DNA of 64,000 nucleotides, from contig CACZCZ010000006.1 of NCBI GenBank assembly GCA_902779845.1, positions 32,887 through 96,886 of the forward strand, read 5' to 3'. The stretch is from an uncultured Bacteroidales bacterium. GTDB taxonomy: Bacteria > Bacteroidota > Bacteroidia > Bacteroidales > Bacteroidaceae. The notes under the pieces were generated by a model that saw nothing but the letters and a program-made list of their open reading frames with translations, ran no database searches and was not told the origin of the DNA. Shown here piece after piece: positions 44,344 through 52,889 of this stretch (within the stretch, counting starts at the first letter, position 1; each line of letters starts with the position of its first letter). Both the position numbers and the translations under genes were made by a program.

Positions 44344-45528
44344 TTAATGGTGGAAGAGGCGGATGCCGGTGAAGGTCATGGCAATGTTGTACTTGTCGCA
44401 GGTGGCGATGACATGGTCGTCGCGGACACTGCCGCCAGCCTGCGCCACATACGCTACCCCACTCTTGTGCGCCCGTTCGATGTTATCACCGAAGGGGAAG
44501 AAGGCATCAGAGCCGAGGCTGACACCCGTGTTCTTGGCAATCCACGCTGACTTCTCCTCTCGCGTGAGAACCTCGGGACGCTCGGTGAAGAACTGCTGCC
44601 AGGCGCCGTCGGCCAGCACATCATCGTGGTCATCGGAGATGTAGATATCGATGGTGTTGTCGCGATCGGCACGTCGGATGCCAGGGACGAAAGGCAGCGA
44701 CATCACCTTCGGGTGCTGGCGCAACCACCAGATGTCGGCCTTCTGGCCTGCGAGGCGCGTGCAATGGATGCGGCTCTGCTGACCCGCTCCGATGCCAATG
44801 GCCTGACCGTCCTTCACGTAGCAGACACTGTTGGACTGTGTATATTTCAGTGTGATGAGGGCGATGATGAGGTCGCGACGTGCCTCGGCGGGGAAGTCCT
44901 TGTTCACTGTGGGGATGTTCTCGAAGAGGGCGGGGTCGTCAAGGCGAACCTCGTTGCGGCCCTGCTCAAAGGTGATGCCGAAGACCTGCTTGCGCTCGAT
45001 GGGCTCGGGACGGTAGGCAGGGTCTATCTGGATGACATTGTACGTGCCTTTGCGTTTCTCCTGCAGGATGGCCAGCGCCTCGGGGGTGAAGTCCGGGGCG
45101 ATGACACCATCGCTGACCTCACGCTTGATGAGCAGCGCGGTGGCCTCGTCGCAGGTGTCACTCAAGGCAATGAAGTCACCATAGGAACTCATGCGATCGG
45201 CACCGCGAGCACGGGCATAGGCTGTGGCAATGGGCGTGAGTTCGAAGGGAACGTCGTCAACCCAGTAGATCTTGCGCAGCGTGTCGCTCATGGGCAATCC
45301 CACGGCAGCACCGGCCGGCGAGACATGCTTGAAGCTGGCGGCAGCAGGCAGGCCCGTGGCCTCCTTCAACTCGCGCACAAGTTGCCAGGCGTTGAAGGCA
45401 TCGAGGAAGTTGATGTAGCCGGGACGGCCACTGAGCACTTGGATGGGAAGTTCACTGCCGTCGGCCATGAAGATCCGCGAGGGCTTCTGGTTCGGGTTGC
45501 ACCCGTACTTTAATTGAAGTTCTGTCAT
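44344..45528 (-). CDS. purH: Stand-alone AICAR transformylase (PurH transformylase domain only)
   Basis: A 394-residue protein that transfers a formyl group from 10-formyl-THF to AICAR, the penultimate step of purine synthesis. Recognisable segments are KHVSPAGAAVG near residue 67, SDGVIAPDFTPEAL, GIGAGQQSRIHCTRLAG and SDAFFPFGDNIERA, all of the bifunctional PurH transformylase half. The N-terminal IMP cyclohydrolase (MGS-like) domain is absent, and the start MTELQLKYGCNPNQ is a natural beginning rather than a truncation. The cyclohydrolase must be encoded elsewhere. Preceded by TTTAAAG and CGTTATTN repeats, not by a clear promoter. The symbol is given for the family; purV is sometimes used for this single-domain form. 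Confidence 0.92.
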   Translation of the reverse strand: MTELQLKYGCNPNQKPSRIFMADGSELPIQVLSGRPGYINFLDAFNAWQLVRELKEATGLPAAASFKHVSPAGAAVGLPMSDTLRKIYWVDDVPFELTPIATAYARARGADRMSSYGDFIALSDTCDEATALLIKREVSDGVIAPDFTPEALAILQEKRKGTYNVIQIDPAYRPEPIERKQVFGITFEQGRNEVRLDDPALFENIPTVNKDFPAEARRDLIIALITLKYTQSNSVCYVKDGQAIGIGAGQQSRIHCTRLAGQKADIWWLRQHPKVMSLPFVPGIRRADRDNTIDIYISDDHDDVLADGAWQQFFTERPEVLTREEKSAWIAKNTGVSLGSDAFFPFGDNIERAHKSGVAYVAQAGGSVRDDHVIATCDKYNIAMTFTGIRLFHH

Positions 45529-45684
45529 ATTGTTTAGTTTAAAGTTTAAAGATGATCGTGTTATTTCGTTAGTTCGTTATATCGTTATTTCGTTATTACG
45601 TCGTGTAAAATTCATTCGTCATTGACCTTCGGTCGAGCCTGCTCACGCTCGGGATAGTTCAAGCGAGCTTGACTCTCCTCTCGC
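45529..45684. repeat. Octamer array and mini-hairpins between the AICAR transformylase gene and mfd
   Basis: From about 45557 to 45600 the spacer is an 8-bp array with units CGTTAGTT, CGTTATAT, CGTTATTT and CGTTATTA. It is followed by small hairpins at 45625-45680: GACC-TTC-GGTC and TCAAGC-GA-GCTTGA. These could be a terminator for mfd, but no T-run follows. Confidence 0.6.
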
Positions 45685-48600
45685 TTAATCGCAGCCTTCT
45701 TCACTCTTCATCCCCTGCATTTCCTCGAGCACGTCGCAGGCGTCTTTGACGCTGCTTACGCCTCGGATGAGCATGGAGCGGCGCCCTTTGACCTCGTCAA
45801 GCTGACAGTCGGCAGCATGGAGGGAGTAGTAGGAGATGCACTGTCCGAAGGCAGGGGACTGGAAGAAGGGGGAGTCGTCGTCCTTGACGAAGTAGAGGCG
45901 CAAGCGCCCGTTCTTCAGCATCACACGCTCCGCACCGAAGTACTTGCCCAAGCGGCGCAGCTTGACGACACGGATGAGTTCCTCGCCCTCCTCGGGGATG
46001 GGCCCGAAGCGGTCGATGAGACGTTTGCGGAAGGCCTCCACGGCCTCGTCGCTCTCAAGACCGTCCAGCTCGCGGTAGAGGAGCATCCGCTCGGTGCTGC
46101 CCGGCACATAGGAGTCGGGGAAGGACATGAGCATATCGCTCTCCAGCTGACACTCGTCCACGAAGGCTTCGCCGCTGGTGAGTTCGCCGGAGGCCACCTG
46201 CTGGGCGTAGAGTTCCTTGAACTCATCGTTCTTCAGTTCCTTGACAGCCTCCGAGAGAATCTTCTGATAGGTCTCATAACCCAGATCAGCGATGAAGCCG
46301 CTCTGCTCGGCGCCCAACAGATTACCTGCACCGCGGATATCCAAGTCCTGCATGGCGATGTGTATGCCGCTGCCGAGGTCAGAGAAGTTCTCAATGGCCT
46401 GCAGGCGACGGCGCGACTCCGTGGGCAGTGCCCCCAGGGGCGGTGCCAGCAGGTAGCAGAAGGCCTTCTTGTTCGAGCGCCCCACCCTGCCGCGCATCTG
46501 ATGAAGGTCGGCGAGGCCGAAGTTATGGGCACCGCAGATGATGATGGTGTTGGCATTGGGGATGTCGAGACCGCTCTCGATGATGGTGGTGGAGATGAGG
46601 ACGTCGTAGTCGTAAGCCGCGAAGGCCATCATCACGTTCTCCAGCTCTTCGGGGTGCATCTGGCCGTGGCCCACCGCCACGCGCGCATCGGGAACATATT
46701 TATGTACCAGTTCCTCCAGCTCAGGGAGGCCGCTGATGCGGTTGTTGACGATGAACACCTGTCCGTTGCGACTCATCTCGAAGCCGATGGCCTCGGCGAT
46801 GACCTCAGGCGAGAAGGTGTGCACCTCGGTCTGGATGGGATAGCGGTTGGGGGGCGGTGTCTGGATGACGCTGAGGTCACGGGCGCCCATCAGCGAGAAC
46901 TGCAGGGTGCGGGGGATGGGCGTGGCAGTGAGCGTGAGGGTATCTACGTTGACCTTCATCTGGCGCAGCCGCTCCTTGGTGGCGACACCGAACTTCTGCT
47001 CCTCATCGATGATGAGCAGGCCGAGGTCCTTGAACTTCACGCTTTTACCTATGAGCTTATGTGTTCCTACGAGGATATCTATCTTGCCCGCCTCGAGGTC
47101 GGCAAGGATCTCCTTGGTCTGCTTGGACGTTCGGGCACGGGTGAGGTAATCGACGCGCACGGGCAGGTCCTTGAGACGCTCGGAGAAGGTGTGGTAGTGC
47201 TGGTAGGCCAGCACCGTCGTAGGCACCATCACAGCCACCTGTTTGCCATCGACGGCGGCCTTGAAGGCGGCGCGCACCGCCACCTCCGTCTTGCCGAAGC
47301 CCACATCACCGCAGACGAGACGGTCCATGGGGCGCGAGCGTTCCATATCCGCCTTCACGTCGTTGGTGGCCTTGAGCTGGTCGGGGGTGTCCTCATAGAG
47401 GAAGCTGGCCTCCAACTCGTGCTGCAGGTAGGTATCGGGGCTGAACTTAAAACCTTTCTCCTCGCGGCGACGGCTGTAGAGCTGTATGAGGTCGCGGGCG
47501 ATGTCCTTGATCTTGGCTTTCGTGCGCTCCTTCATGCGCTCCCAGGCCCCTGTGCCGAGACGACTGATGTGGGGCGGTTCACCCTCTTTGCCCTTATACT
47601 TCGACACCTTATGCAAGGCGTGGATGGAGACATAGACAACATCGTCGTGGTCGTAGGTGATCTTGATCATCTCAATACCCTCTTCCCGCTCCCCCGTAAG
47701 GGAGAGAGCCTCACTTCGTTCGTGAGCTGCGCGCAGCCTCTCCCCGCCCTTACGGGAGGGGTCGGGGGTGGGTCTGTTCGCGGGCACGCGAACGAGGCCA
47801 CCGAAGCGACCGATACCGTGATCTACATGGACGACGTAGTCGCCAATCTCGAACTCCTGCAGTTCCTTCAACGACAGCGCCACCTTGCCACCGCGGGCGC
47901 GGTCACTGCGCAGGTTGTACTTATGGAAGCGGTCGAAAATCTGATGGTCGGTGAACACGCACACCTTCAGGTCGTTATCGGCAAAGCCTGCATGGAGGGT
48001 CTTGGAGACAGGGGTAAAGGAAATATTCGAGTTCGCAAAGATTTCCTTTAAACGGTCATTCTGCTTCTGGGAGTCCGCTAATATATATATGGTGTAGCCC
48101 TGTGCCAGGTAGTCCTCAAAAGACTGCGTGACCAGGTCGAAGTTCTTGTGGAAGAGAGGTTGGGGGGAGATGGAGAAAGAGAGAAGACCCACCCCAGCAG
48201 ACTCTCCCCCCGCCCTCCCTATCAGGGAGGGAGCAGAATGTGCTTGAGCAGAAGACATTTCAATACGGCGGAACAATGAAAAACCCTTCTCAAAGGTTTG
48301 AGCATCAATCAACAGGAGTTCTTTATTGAAAGCGCTGGCTGCAGAAGTGACTACTCCCTCCCTCATAGGGAGGGCGGGGGGAGAGTCCGGGCTGTCTGAA
48401 ATGTTTCGGCTTATTTCTGCTTGTTTTGAAAATCCTTCCTCCCAGATCTGACCGATGCGCTCGGCGACAAAGGTGATGTCCTTCGTGATGACGAGGGTGT
48501 TCTCGGGAAGAAGAGTGGCGAGGGGCACACGCTCCTCGCATTCCTCGCTGAGGTCCGGCACCAGGGAGATCATCTCCTGCTGACCGCGAGAGAGCTGACT

Positions 48601-49317
48601 CTCCACCTCGAAGGTACGGATGCTATCCACTTCGTTGCCGAAGAAATCAATGCGGTAAGGGTACTCAGAACTGAAGGAGAAGACATCTACCAGGGAGCCG
48701 CGCACGGCAAACTGTCCGGGCTCATAGACGTAGTCGGTTCGCTGGAAGCCGAAGGCCAACAGCGTCTGCTCCACAAACGAGAGATCCACCTGTTCGCCCA
48801 CGCGCAGCTGCAGCGTCCTGTCATCCAACGTTTTCTTGGACACCACACGCTCCGCAATGGCTTCGGGGTAGGTGACAATAAAAAGACCCACCCCCGACCC
48901 CTCCCGTAATGGAGGGGTGACTGCTGGCGCGCAGCTCTCGAACGCAGTGAGGCTCTCCCCCTCACGGGGGAGCGGGGAGAGGGTCCTTGCAATCACTTCC
49001 GTCCTCAGGATCTCATTCGCAGCATCGCGCTGTCCGTACTTCACGGCCCGACGATATGAGGAAGGGAAGAACAGCACCTGCTGCTCGCCGAGGATCTGCA
49101 CAAGGTCGTGGTAGAAATAGCCGGCCTCCTCCATGTCATCGAGAATGAAGAGGAGGGGACGTCCCATGTCAGGCAACGACGCAAAGGCCAGCGCCGCAGA
49201 GCTTGCTTGCAAGCCCGCCACGCTCACCGTGTGCTTCTTCTCGTTAGCGAGGGCCTTTGCCAGTGCTTTCACCTTGGGGTGACGCGCATACAAAGCCTGC
49301 AAATCCTTTATCTCCAC
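45685..49317 (-). CDS. mfd: Transcription-repair coupling factor Mfd
   Basis: A 1210-residue DNA translocase that removes stalled RNA polymerase and recruits UvrA for nucleotide-excision repair. The order is a UvrB-like N-terminal module, an RNA-polymerase-interacting CarD-like domain (YVVHVDHGIGRFGGL, about 490-600), a RecG-like helicase with Walker A GDVGFGKTE (~662), DEEQ (~772), TATPIPRTLQ and QMRGRVGRS motifs, and a C-terminal TRCF domain. The start is a GTG (MEIKDLQ). Four palindrome insertions are translated in frame: residues ~111-145, 310-322, 361-373 and 514-545, giving peptides such as SPPALPMREG and APSLIGRAGGES. All lie before the helicase core, and one is in a loop of the polymerase-binding domain. 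The gene is otherwise intact, so the insertions appear tolerated. Confidence 0.95.
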   Translation of the reverse strand: MEIKDLQALYARHPKVKALAKALANEKKHTVSVAGLQASSAALAFASLPDMGRPLLFILDDMEEAGYFYHDLVQILGEQQVLFFPSSYRRAVKYGQRDAANEILRTEVIARTLSPLPREGESLTAFESCAPAVTPPLREGSGVGLFIVTYPEAIAERVVSKKTLDDRTLQLRVGEQVDLSFVEQTLLAFGFQRTDYVYEPGQFAVRGSLVDVFSFSSEYPYRIDFFGNEVDSIRTFEVESQLSRGQQEMISLVPDLSEECEERVPLATLLPENTLVITKDITFVAERIGQIWEEGFSKQAEISRNISDSPDSPPALPMREGVVTSAASAFNKELLLIDAQTFEKGFSLFRRIEMSSAQAHSAPSLIGRAGGESAGVGLLSFSISPQPLFHKNFDLVTQSFEDYLAQGYTIYILADSQKQNDRLKEIFANSNISFTPVSKTLHAGFADNDLKVCVFTDHQIFDRFHKYNLRSDRARGGKVALSLKELQEFEIGDYVVHVDHGIGRFGGLVRVPANRPTPDPSRKGGERLRAAHERSEALSLTGEREEGIEMIKITYDHDDVVYVSIHALHKVSKYKGKEGEPPHISRLGTGAWERMKERTKAKIKDIARDLIQLYSRRREEKGFKFSPDTYLQHELEASFLYEDTPDQLKATNDVKADMERSRPMDRLVCGDVGFGKTEVAVRAAFKAAVDGKQVAVMVPTTVLAYQHYHTFSERLKDLPVRVDYLTRARTSKQTKEILADLEAGKIDILVGTHKLIGKSVKFKDLGLLIIDEEQKFGVATKERLRQMKVNVDTLTLTATPIPRTLQFSLMGARDLSVIQTPPPNRYPIQTEVHTFSPEVIAEAIGFEMSRNGQVFIVNNRISGLPELEELVHKYVPDARVAVGHGQMHPEELENVMMAFAAYDYDVLISTTIIESGLDIPNANTIIICGAHNFGLADLHQMRGRVGRSNKKAFCYLLAPPLGALPTESRRRLQAIENFSDLGSGIHIAMQDLDIRGAGNLLGAEQSGFIADLGYETYQKILSEAVKELKNDEFKELYAQQVASGELTSGEAFVDECQLESDMLMSFPDSYVPGSTERMLLYRELDGLESDEAVEAFRKRLIDRFGPIPEEGEELIRVVKLRRLGKYFGAERVMLKNGRLRLYFVKDDDSPFFQSPAFGQCISYYSLHAADCQLDEVKGRRSMLIRGVSSVKDACDVLEEMQGMKSEEGCD
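47685..47775. repeat. Palindromic element a (composite) inside mfd
   Basis: Two hairpins (CTCCC...GGGAG at ~47689 and a CCCTTACGGG core at ~47747) are joined by TCACTTCGTTCGTGA and GCTGCGCGCAGC mini-palindromes. The right end is the family tail in reverse orientation (GGGGGTGGGTC). It is translated in frame in mfd. The GCTGCGCGCAGC plus hairpin part is shared with the copy in pyrC. Confidence 0.8.
48200..48233. repeat. Palindromic element b inside mfd (forward)
   Basis: Tail GACTCTCCCCCCG followed by the hairpin CCCTCCCTATCAGGGAGGG. On the coding (-) strand it is read as APSLIGRAGGES. An extra half-tail (ACCCACCCCAGCA) lies just left of it, as in the copy at 59680. Confidence 0.9.
48354..48387. 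repeat. Palindromic element c inside mfd (reverse)
   Basis: Same element as b in the opposite orientation, 120 bp away. On the coding strand it is read in a different frame as DSPPALPMREG. With b it forms an inverted pair. Confidence 0.9.
48885..48986. repeat. Palindromic element d (composite) inside mfd
   Basis: The tail GACCCACCCCCGA plus hairpin CCCCTCCCGTAATGGAGGGG is followed by a GCGCGCAGC segment and a second hairpin at 48953-48986 (CTCCCCCTCACGGGGGAG). It is a mirror-image arrangement of element a and encodes TPPLREGSGVG in Mfd. Confidence 0.85.
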
Positions 49318-49340
49318 GGATGATGCTCTTGTTTACGATG

Positions 49341-49348
49341 CAAAGGTA
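49341..49348 (-). promoter_or_regulatory. Bacteroidales -7 promoter motif for mfd
   Basis: TACCTTTG on the - strand fits the Bacteroidetes -7 consensus TAnnTTTG, about 24 bp upstream of the GTG start. A clear -33 element was not found; an octamer array (CGATTTGA) occupies that position. Confidence 0.55.
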
Positions 49349-49443
49349 GCGATAATTTTACGATTTGACGATTTGACGATTTACTTTTTTATCATTTTCG
49401 GCTCATTTTTACCTTTTCTTTTTCCATTTCAAATTTATTGTTG

Positions 49444-49451
49444 TACATTTG
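49444..49451 (+). promoter_or_regulatory. Bacteroidales -7 promoter motif for sdaA
   Basis: TACATTTG fits the TAnnTTTG -7 consensus, 37 bp upstream of the sdaA start and divergent from the mfd promoter. Confidence 0.6.
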
Positions 49452-49487
49452 CAGCCAATAAACCATTGAACCATCCTTACTCTCCCT

Positions 49488-50681
49488 ATGAAATCCCTGC
49501 GTGAACTCTACCGCATCGGCATCGGTCCCTCATCATCGCACACGATGGGGCCACAGACTGCTGCGCAGCTCTATCTGCAGCGCCACCCTGAAGCGCGCGG
49601 CTTCGAAGTCACACTCTACGGAAGCCTTGCCGCTACGGGCAAAGGGCACATGACCGACGTGGCCATAGCAGATGTGCTGCAGCCTGCGGCACCCACACGC
49701 ATCCTATGGGAGCCGCAGACCTTCCTGCCGTTCCACCCTAACGGCATGAAATACGTCTGTCTCGATGAGGCAGGGAAGCCCTATGATCCATGGACGGTCT
49801 ATAGCGTAGGCGGCGGGGCGCTCTCTGAGGGTGAGGGCAGTGTGCAGGGGGGGCCTGAGCTCTACGACCTCAACACAATGGAGGAAATCATCCATTGGTG
49901 CCAGGATAGCGGGCGTGCATTTTGGGAGTATGTCGAGCAGTGTGAAGGGCCTGAGATATGGGATTACCTGCATGAGGTGTGGACGGTGATGTGCGAAGCC
50001 GTGGAACGCGGCATTGACCACGAGGGGGTGCTGCCCGGGCCGTTGGGGCTGCAGCGCAAGGCCCCTGTCTATTACACCAAGGCCAAGGGCTACAAGGCCA
50101 ACCTGCAGAGCGACGGCCTCGTATATGCCTACGCGCTGGCCGTCAGCGAAGAGAATGCCTCCGGCGGGCGCATCGTGACAGCGCCGACCTGCGGTTCCAG
50201 CGGTGTGATACCCGCTGTGCTCTATCATCTGTCGCACAACCACACCTTCTCGGAACAACGCATCCTACATGCTTTAGCCACCGCCGGACTCATCGGCAAT
50301 CTCGTAAAGCACAACGCCAGCATCTCCGGGGCCGACGTAGGTTGCCAGGGTGAGGTCGGCGTAGCTTGCGCCATGGCTTCGGCGGCGGCCTGCCAACTCT
50401 TCGGCGGCTCTGTGGCACAAATTGAATATGCCGCAGAGATGGGTCTGGAGCACCATCTGGGCATGACCTGCGACCCCGTGTGCGGCCTGGTGCAGATACC
50501 CTGCATCGAACGCAATGCCTTCGCCGCCGCCCGAGCTCTGGACACCAACTTCTATGCCTCGATGTCCGACGGCCAGCACCGCGTCAGCTTCGACCGCATC
50601 GTGCGCGTCATGAAGCAAACCGGGCACGACTTGCCCTCGCTCTACAAAGAGACTTCTGAAGGCGGACTGGCGAAGATTTAA
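49488..50681 (+). CDS. sdaA: L-serine ammonia-lyase (iron-sulfur type)
   Basis: A 397-residue single-chain L-serine dehydratase converting serine to pyruvate and ammonia. The N-terminal beta-domain motif [10 protein letters not shown] is at residues 13-22. The alpha-domain contains [27 protein letters not shown] and [18 protein letters not shown], which provide the cysteines for the labile [4Fe-4S] cluster. Length and order match the bacterial iron-sulfur serine dehydratases. It has its own divergent promoter opposite mfd and is followed by a heptamer spacer and a glycosyltransferase gene. Nothing is odd in the coding sequence. Confidence 0.95.
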   Translation: MKSLRELYRIGIGPSSSHTMGPQTAAQLYLQRHPEARGFEVTLYGSLAATGKGHMTDVAIADVLQPAAPTRILWEPQTFLPFHPNGMKYVCLDEAGKPYDPWTVYSVGGGALSEGEGSVQGGPELYDLNTMEEIIHWCQDSGRAFWEYVEQCEGPEIWDYLHEVWTVMCEAVERGIDHEGVLPGPLGLQRKAPVYYTKAKGYKANLQSDGLVYAYALAVSEENASGGRIVTAPTCGSSGVIPAVLYHLSHNHTFSEQRILHALATAGLIGNLVKHNASISGADVGCQGEVGVACAMASAAACQLFGGSVAQIEYAAEMGLEHHLGMTCDPVCGLVQIPCIERNAFAAARALDTNFYASMSDGQHRVSFDRIVRVMKQTGHDLPSLYKETSEGGLAKI

Positions 50682-50741
50682 AAAGTGAAAAGGGAAAAGG
50701 GAAAAGTAAAAAGTGAAAAATGAAAAATGAAAAGTGATAGT
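50682..50741. repeat. Heptamer array between sdaA and the glycosyltransferase gene
   Basis: The whole spacer is eight 7-bp units: AAAAGTG, AAAAGGG, AAAAGGG, AAAAGTA, AAAAGTG, AAAAATG, AAAAATG, AAAAGTG. Several ATGs in it are array units, so the annotated start of the next gene should not be taken from within it. Confidence 0.85.
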
Positions 50742-51491
50742 ATGGACAGCATTGTCATTATCCCCACCTATAACGAAAAGGAGAATATCGAGAACATCAT
50801 CCGCGCCGTCACCGGACTGAAGGAACACGCTTTCAACGTGCTCGTCATCGATGACGGATCACCCGACGGCACCGCAGACATCGTGAAGCGCCTGATGGCT
50901 GACGAGTTTCAGGACCGTCTGTTCCTCGTTGAACGTTCCGGGAAACTGGGCCTCGGCACCGCGTACATCGCCGGCTTCAAATGGGCGTTGGCACACGGCT
51001 ATGAATACATCTTCGAGATGGATGCCGACTTCAGCCATGCACCGTCCGACCTGCCGCGACTGCTGGCCGCCTGCAAGGATGAGGGTTATGACGTGAGTAT
51101 CGGTTCGCGCTATGTCACAGGTGTCAACGTGGTGAACTGGCCAATGGGACGTGTGCTGATGAGCTATTTCGCCTCGAAATATGTGCGCATTGTCACGGGC
51201 CTTGATATCCACGACACCACGGCGGGTTTCGTATGCTACCGTCGCAAGGTGTTGGAGACCATAGACTTGGATGCCGTACGCTTCAAGGGCTATGCGTTCC
51301 AGATAGAGATGAAATACACAGCAAAGCAGTTTGGCTTCAAGATTAAGGAGGTGCCCGTCATCTTCGTCAACCGCGAGCTGGGCACCAGCAAGATGTCCGG
51401 CGGCATCTTCTCCGAAGCGCTCTGGGGAGTCATGCGCCTGCGCTTGGACGGATGGCTTAAGAAATACAAGAAAGCCACCCCATCGTCATAA
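50742..51491 (+). CDS. Family 2 glycosyltransferase, polyprenol/dolichol-phosphate mannosyltransferase-like
   Basis: A 249-residue GT2 enzyme. Motifs are SIVIIPTYNEKENI at the N-terminus, the nucleotide-sugar loop DDGSPDGT, the DxD-type metal site EMDADFSHAPSD and the acceptor-side segment TAGFVCYRRKVLE. This is the DPM1-like subgroup that loads a sugar onto a polyprenyl phosphate at the cytoplasmic membrane. No transmembrane helices follow the catalytic domain, so it is the short soluble form. The start is placed at MDSIVII (50742); the ATG at 50727 lies in a heptamer array. The sugar cannot be determined from sequence. Confidence 0.9.
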   Translation: MDSIVIIPTYNEKENIENIIRAVTGLKEHAFNVLVIDDGSPDGTADIVKRLMADEFQDRLFLVERSGKLGLGTAYIAGFKWALAHGYEYIFEMDADFSHAPSDLPRLLAACKDEGYDVSIGSRYVTGVNVVNWPMGRVLMSYFASKYVRIVTGLDIHDTTAGFVCYRRKVLETIDLDAVRFKGYAFQIEMKYTAKQFGFKIKEVPVIFVNRELGTSKMSGGIFSEALWGVMRLRLDGWLKKYKKATPSS

Positions 51492-51525
51492 CGTCATTAC
51501 GTTATAACGTTATAACGAAGAAAAG
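51484..51525. repeat. Octamer array after the glycosyltransferase gene
   Basis: Units CATAACGT, CATTACGT, TATAACGT and TATAACGA run from the last codons into the spacer before pyrC. They resemble the arrays at 3407 and 45557. Confidence 0.75.
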
Positions 51526-51530
51526 ACTCC

Positions 51531-52889
51531 ATGGAAAAGAAGGTTTTCAATGATGTCCTTTATGTGTCCGACGGCCGCATCCGCCGGGCTGATATTGTGG
51601 TAGAGGGTGAATACATCGCCCAAATCACCAACAAGGAAGAAATCCCTCAGCCCTCAGCCCTCAGCCCTCAGCCCTCACTTCTTCTCCCCGGCATCATTGA
51701 TGATCACGTTCACACCCGGGAACCGGGGATGACGCATAAAGGTGACCTCACGACAGAGAGCCATGCGGCAGCGGCGGGTGGCGTGACCACCATCATGGAT
51801 ATGCCGAACGTAGTGCCACAGACCACGACGCTGGAGACCTTGGCAGAACGTCAGCAGATGGGTGCCGCACACGCCTTCGTAAACTACAGTTTCTACTTCG
51901 GTGCTACGAACAGCAACGCCCACCTCCTACCCCACCTCGACCCCACCACGGTGCCGGCCGTGAAACTGTTCATGGGCAGCAGCACGGGCGGGATGTTGGT
52001 GGACCACGGCGACGCCCTACGCGCCGTCTTCGAACAGTCACCCCTGCTCATCATGACCCACTGCGAGGACTCCGCTATCATCGCGGAAAACATGCGGAAG
52101 GCGCAGGCGCTGTACGGCGATGACCCCGATGTCATCCACCACCCCGAAATACGCAGCCGCGAAGCCTGTATTGCCTCGTCGCAGCTGGCTATCAGGCTGG
52201 CGAAGGAGACCGGAGCGAGACTGCATATTGCACACGTAACCACAAAGGAGGAGCTAAAGACCCTTGAGAGCTGCGCGCAGCCACTCCCCGCCCTTACGGG
52301 AGGGGTTGGGGGTGGGTCTGTCTCTTTCGAGGTTTGTGTCCCGCACCTCCTCTTCACCGACGAAGACTATAAGACACTGGGGACACGCATCAAATGCAAC
52401 CCCGCCGTGAAGACACGGGAGGACCGCGAGGCTCTGCGAGCGGCGCTGAACGATGGCCGCATCATGGTGATTGGCACCGACCATGCGCCGCACCTGCTCT
52501 CGGAGAAGGAAGGGGGTTGCAAGCGTGCCGTATCGGGGATGCCCATGGTGCAGTTCTCGCTGCCCGCCATGCTGGGGCTGGTGGAAGAGGGCGTGCTGCC
52601 CATCACACGTATGGTGGAACTGATGTGCCACAACCCCGCACGCCTGTTCCACATCGCAGAGCGCGGCTTCATCCGCGAAGGCATGAAAGCAGACCTCACA
52701 CTGGTACGCCGCCAACCCTGGACACTCACCCAAGACCTCATCGTCAGCCGCTGCGGCTGGAGTCCCCTTGAAGGCCACACGTTCCCTTGGCGGGTGGAGC
52801 AGACCTACTGCAACGGCCGCCTCATCTATGATAAAGGTGTCTTTGCCAACGGAAACAGCCATGTGCAAGCCCTCCACTTTACACTATAA
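51531..52889 (+). CDS. pyrC: Dihydroorotase
   Basis: A 452-residue amidohydrolase that cyclises carbamoyl-aspartate to dihydroorotate in pyrimidine synthesis. Metal-site motifs are DDHVHTREPG (HxH), the loop THKGDLTTESHAAAAGGVTTIMDMPN, later histidines in IMTHCED and LHIAHVTT, and the late aspartate in GTDHAPHLLSEK. Two inserts are unusual. Near residue 40 a CCCTCAG heptamer array encodes QPSALSPQPSLLLP. At about 245-264 a palindromic element encodes SCAQPLPALTGGVGGGS between the strand ending TTKEEL and the strand beginning FEVCVPH. Both fall in apparent loops, and the enzyme is likely active. The 3' end overlaps the next gene by 29 bp. Confidence 0.93.
   Translation: MEKKVFNDVLYVSDGRIRRADIVVEGEYIAQITNKEEIPQPSALSPQPSLLLPGIIDDHVHTREPGMTHKGDLTTESHAAAAGGVTTIMDMPNVVPQTTTLETLAERQQMGAAHAFVNYSFYFGATNSNAHLLPHLDPTTVPAVKLFMGSSTGGMLVDHGDALRAVFEQSPLLIMTHCEDSAIIAENMRKAQALYGDDPDVIHHPEIRSREACIASSQLAIRLAKETGARLHIAHVTTKEELKTLESCAQPLPALTGGVGGGSVSFEVCVPHLLFTDEDYKTLGTRIKCNPAVKTREDREALRAALNDGRIMVIGTDHAPHLLSEKEGGCKRAVSGMPMVQFSLPAMLGLVEEGVLPITRMVELMCHNPARLFHIAERGFIREGMKADLTLVRRQPWTLTQDLIVSRCGWSPLEGHTFPWRVEQTYCNGRLIYDKGVFANGNSHVQALHFTL
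51644..51678 (+). repeat. Five-unit CCCTCAG heptamer array inside pyrC
   Basis: Four CCCTCAG units and one CCCTCAC in tandem near the 5' end of pyrC. Seven is not a multiple of three, so gain or loss of one unit would shift the frame of the gene. Confidence 0.9.
52263..52320. repeat. Palindromic element e inside pyrC (reverse)
   Basis: GAGAGCTGCGCGCAGCC is followed by a hairpin around CCGCCCTTACGGG and the reverse tail TTGGGGGTGGGTC. This is the same subfamily as the right half of element a in mfd. Confidence 0.88.

Noticed and set aside
45817-48051. Long open frame (~740 codons) on the + strand opposite mfd
   Set aside because: It is the antisense of a well-supported Mfd helicase; its translation is low-complexity and has no motif. 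High GC third positions keep the opposite strand open.
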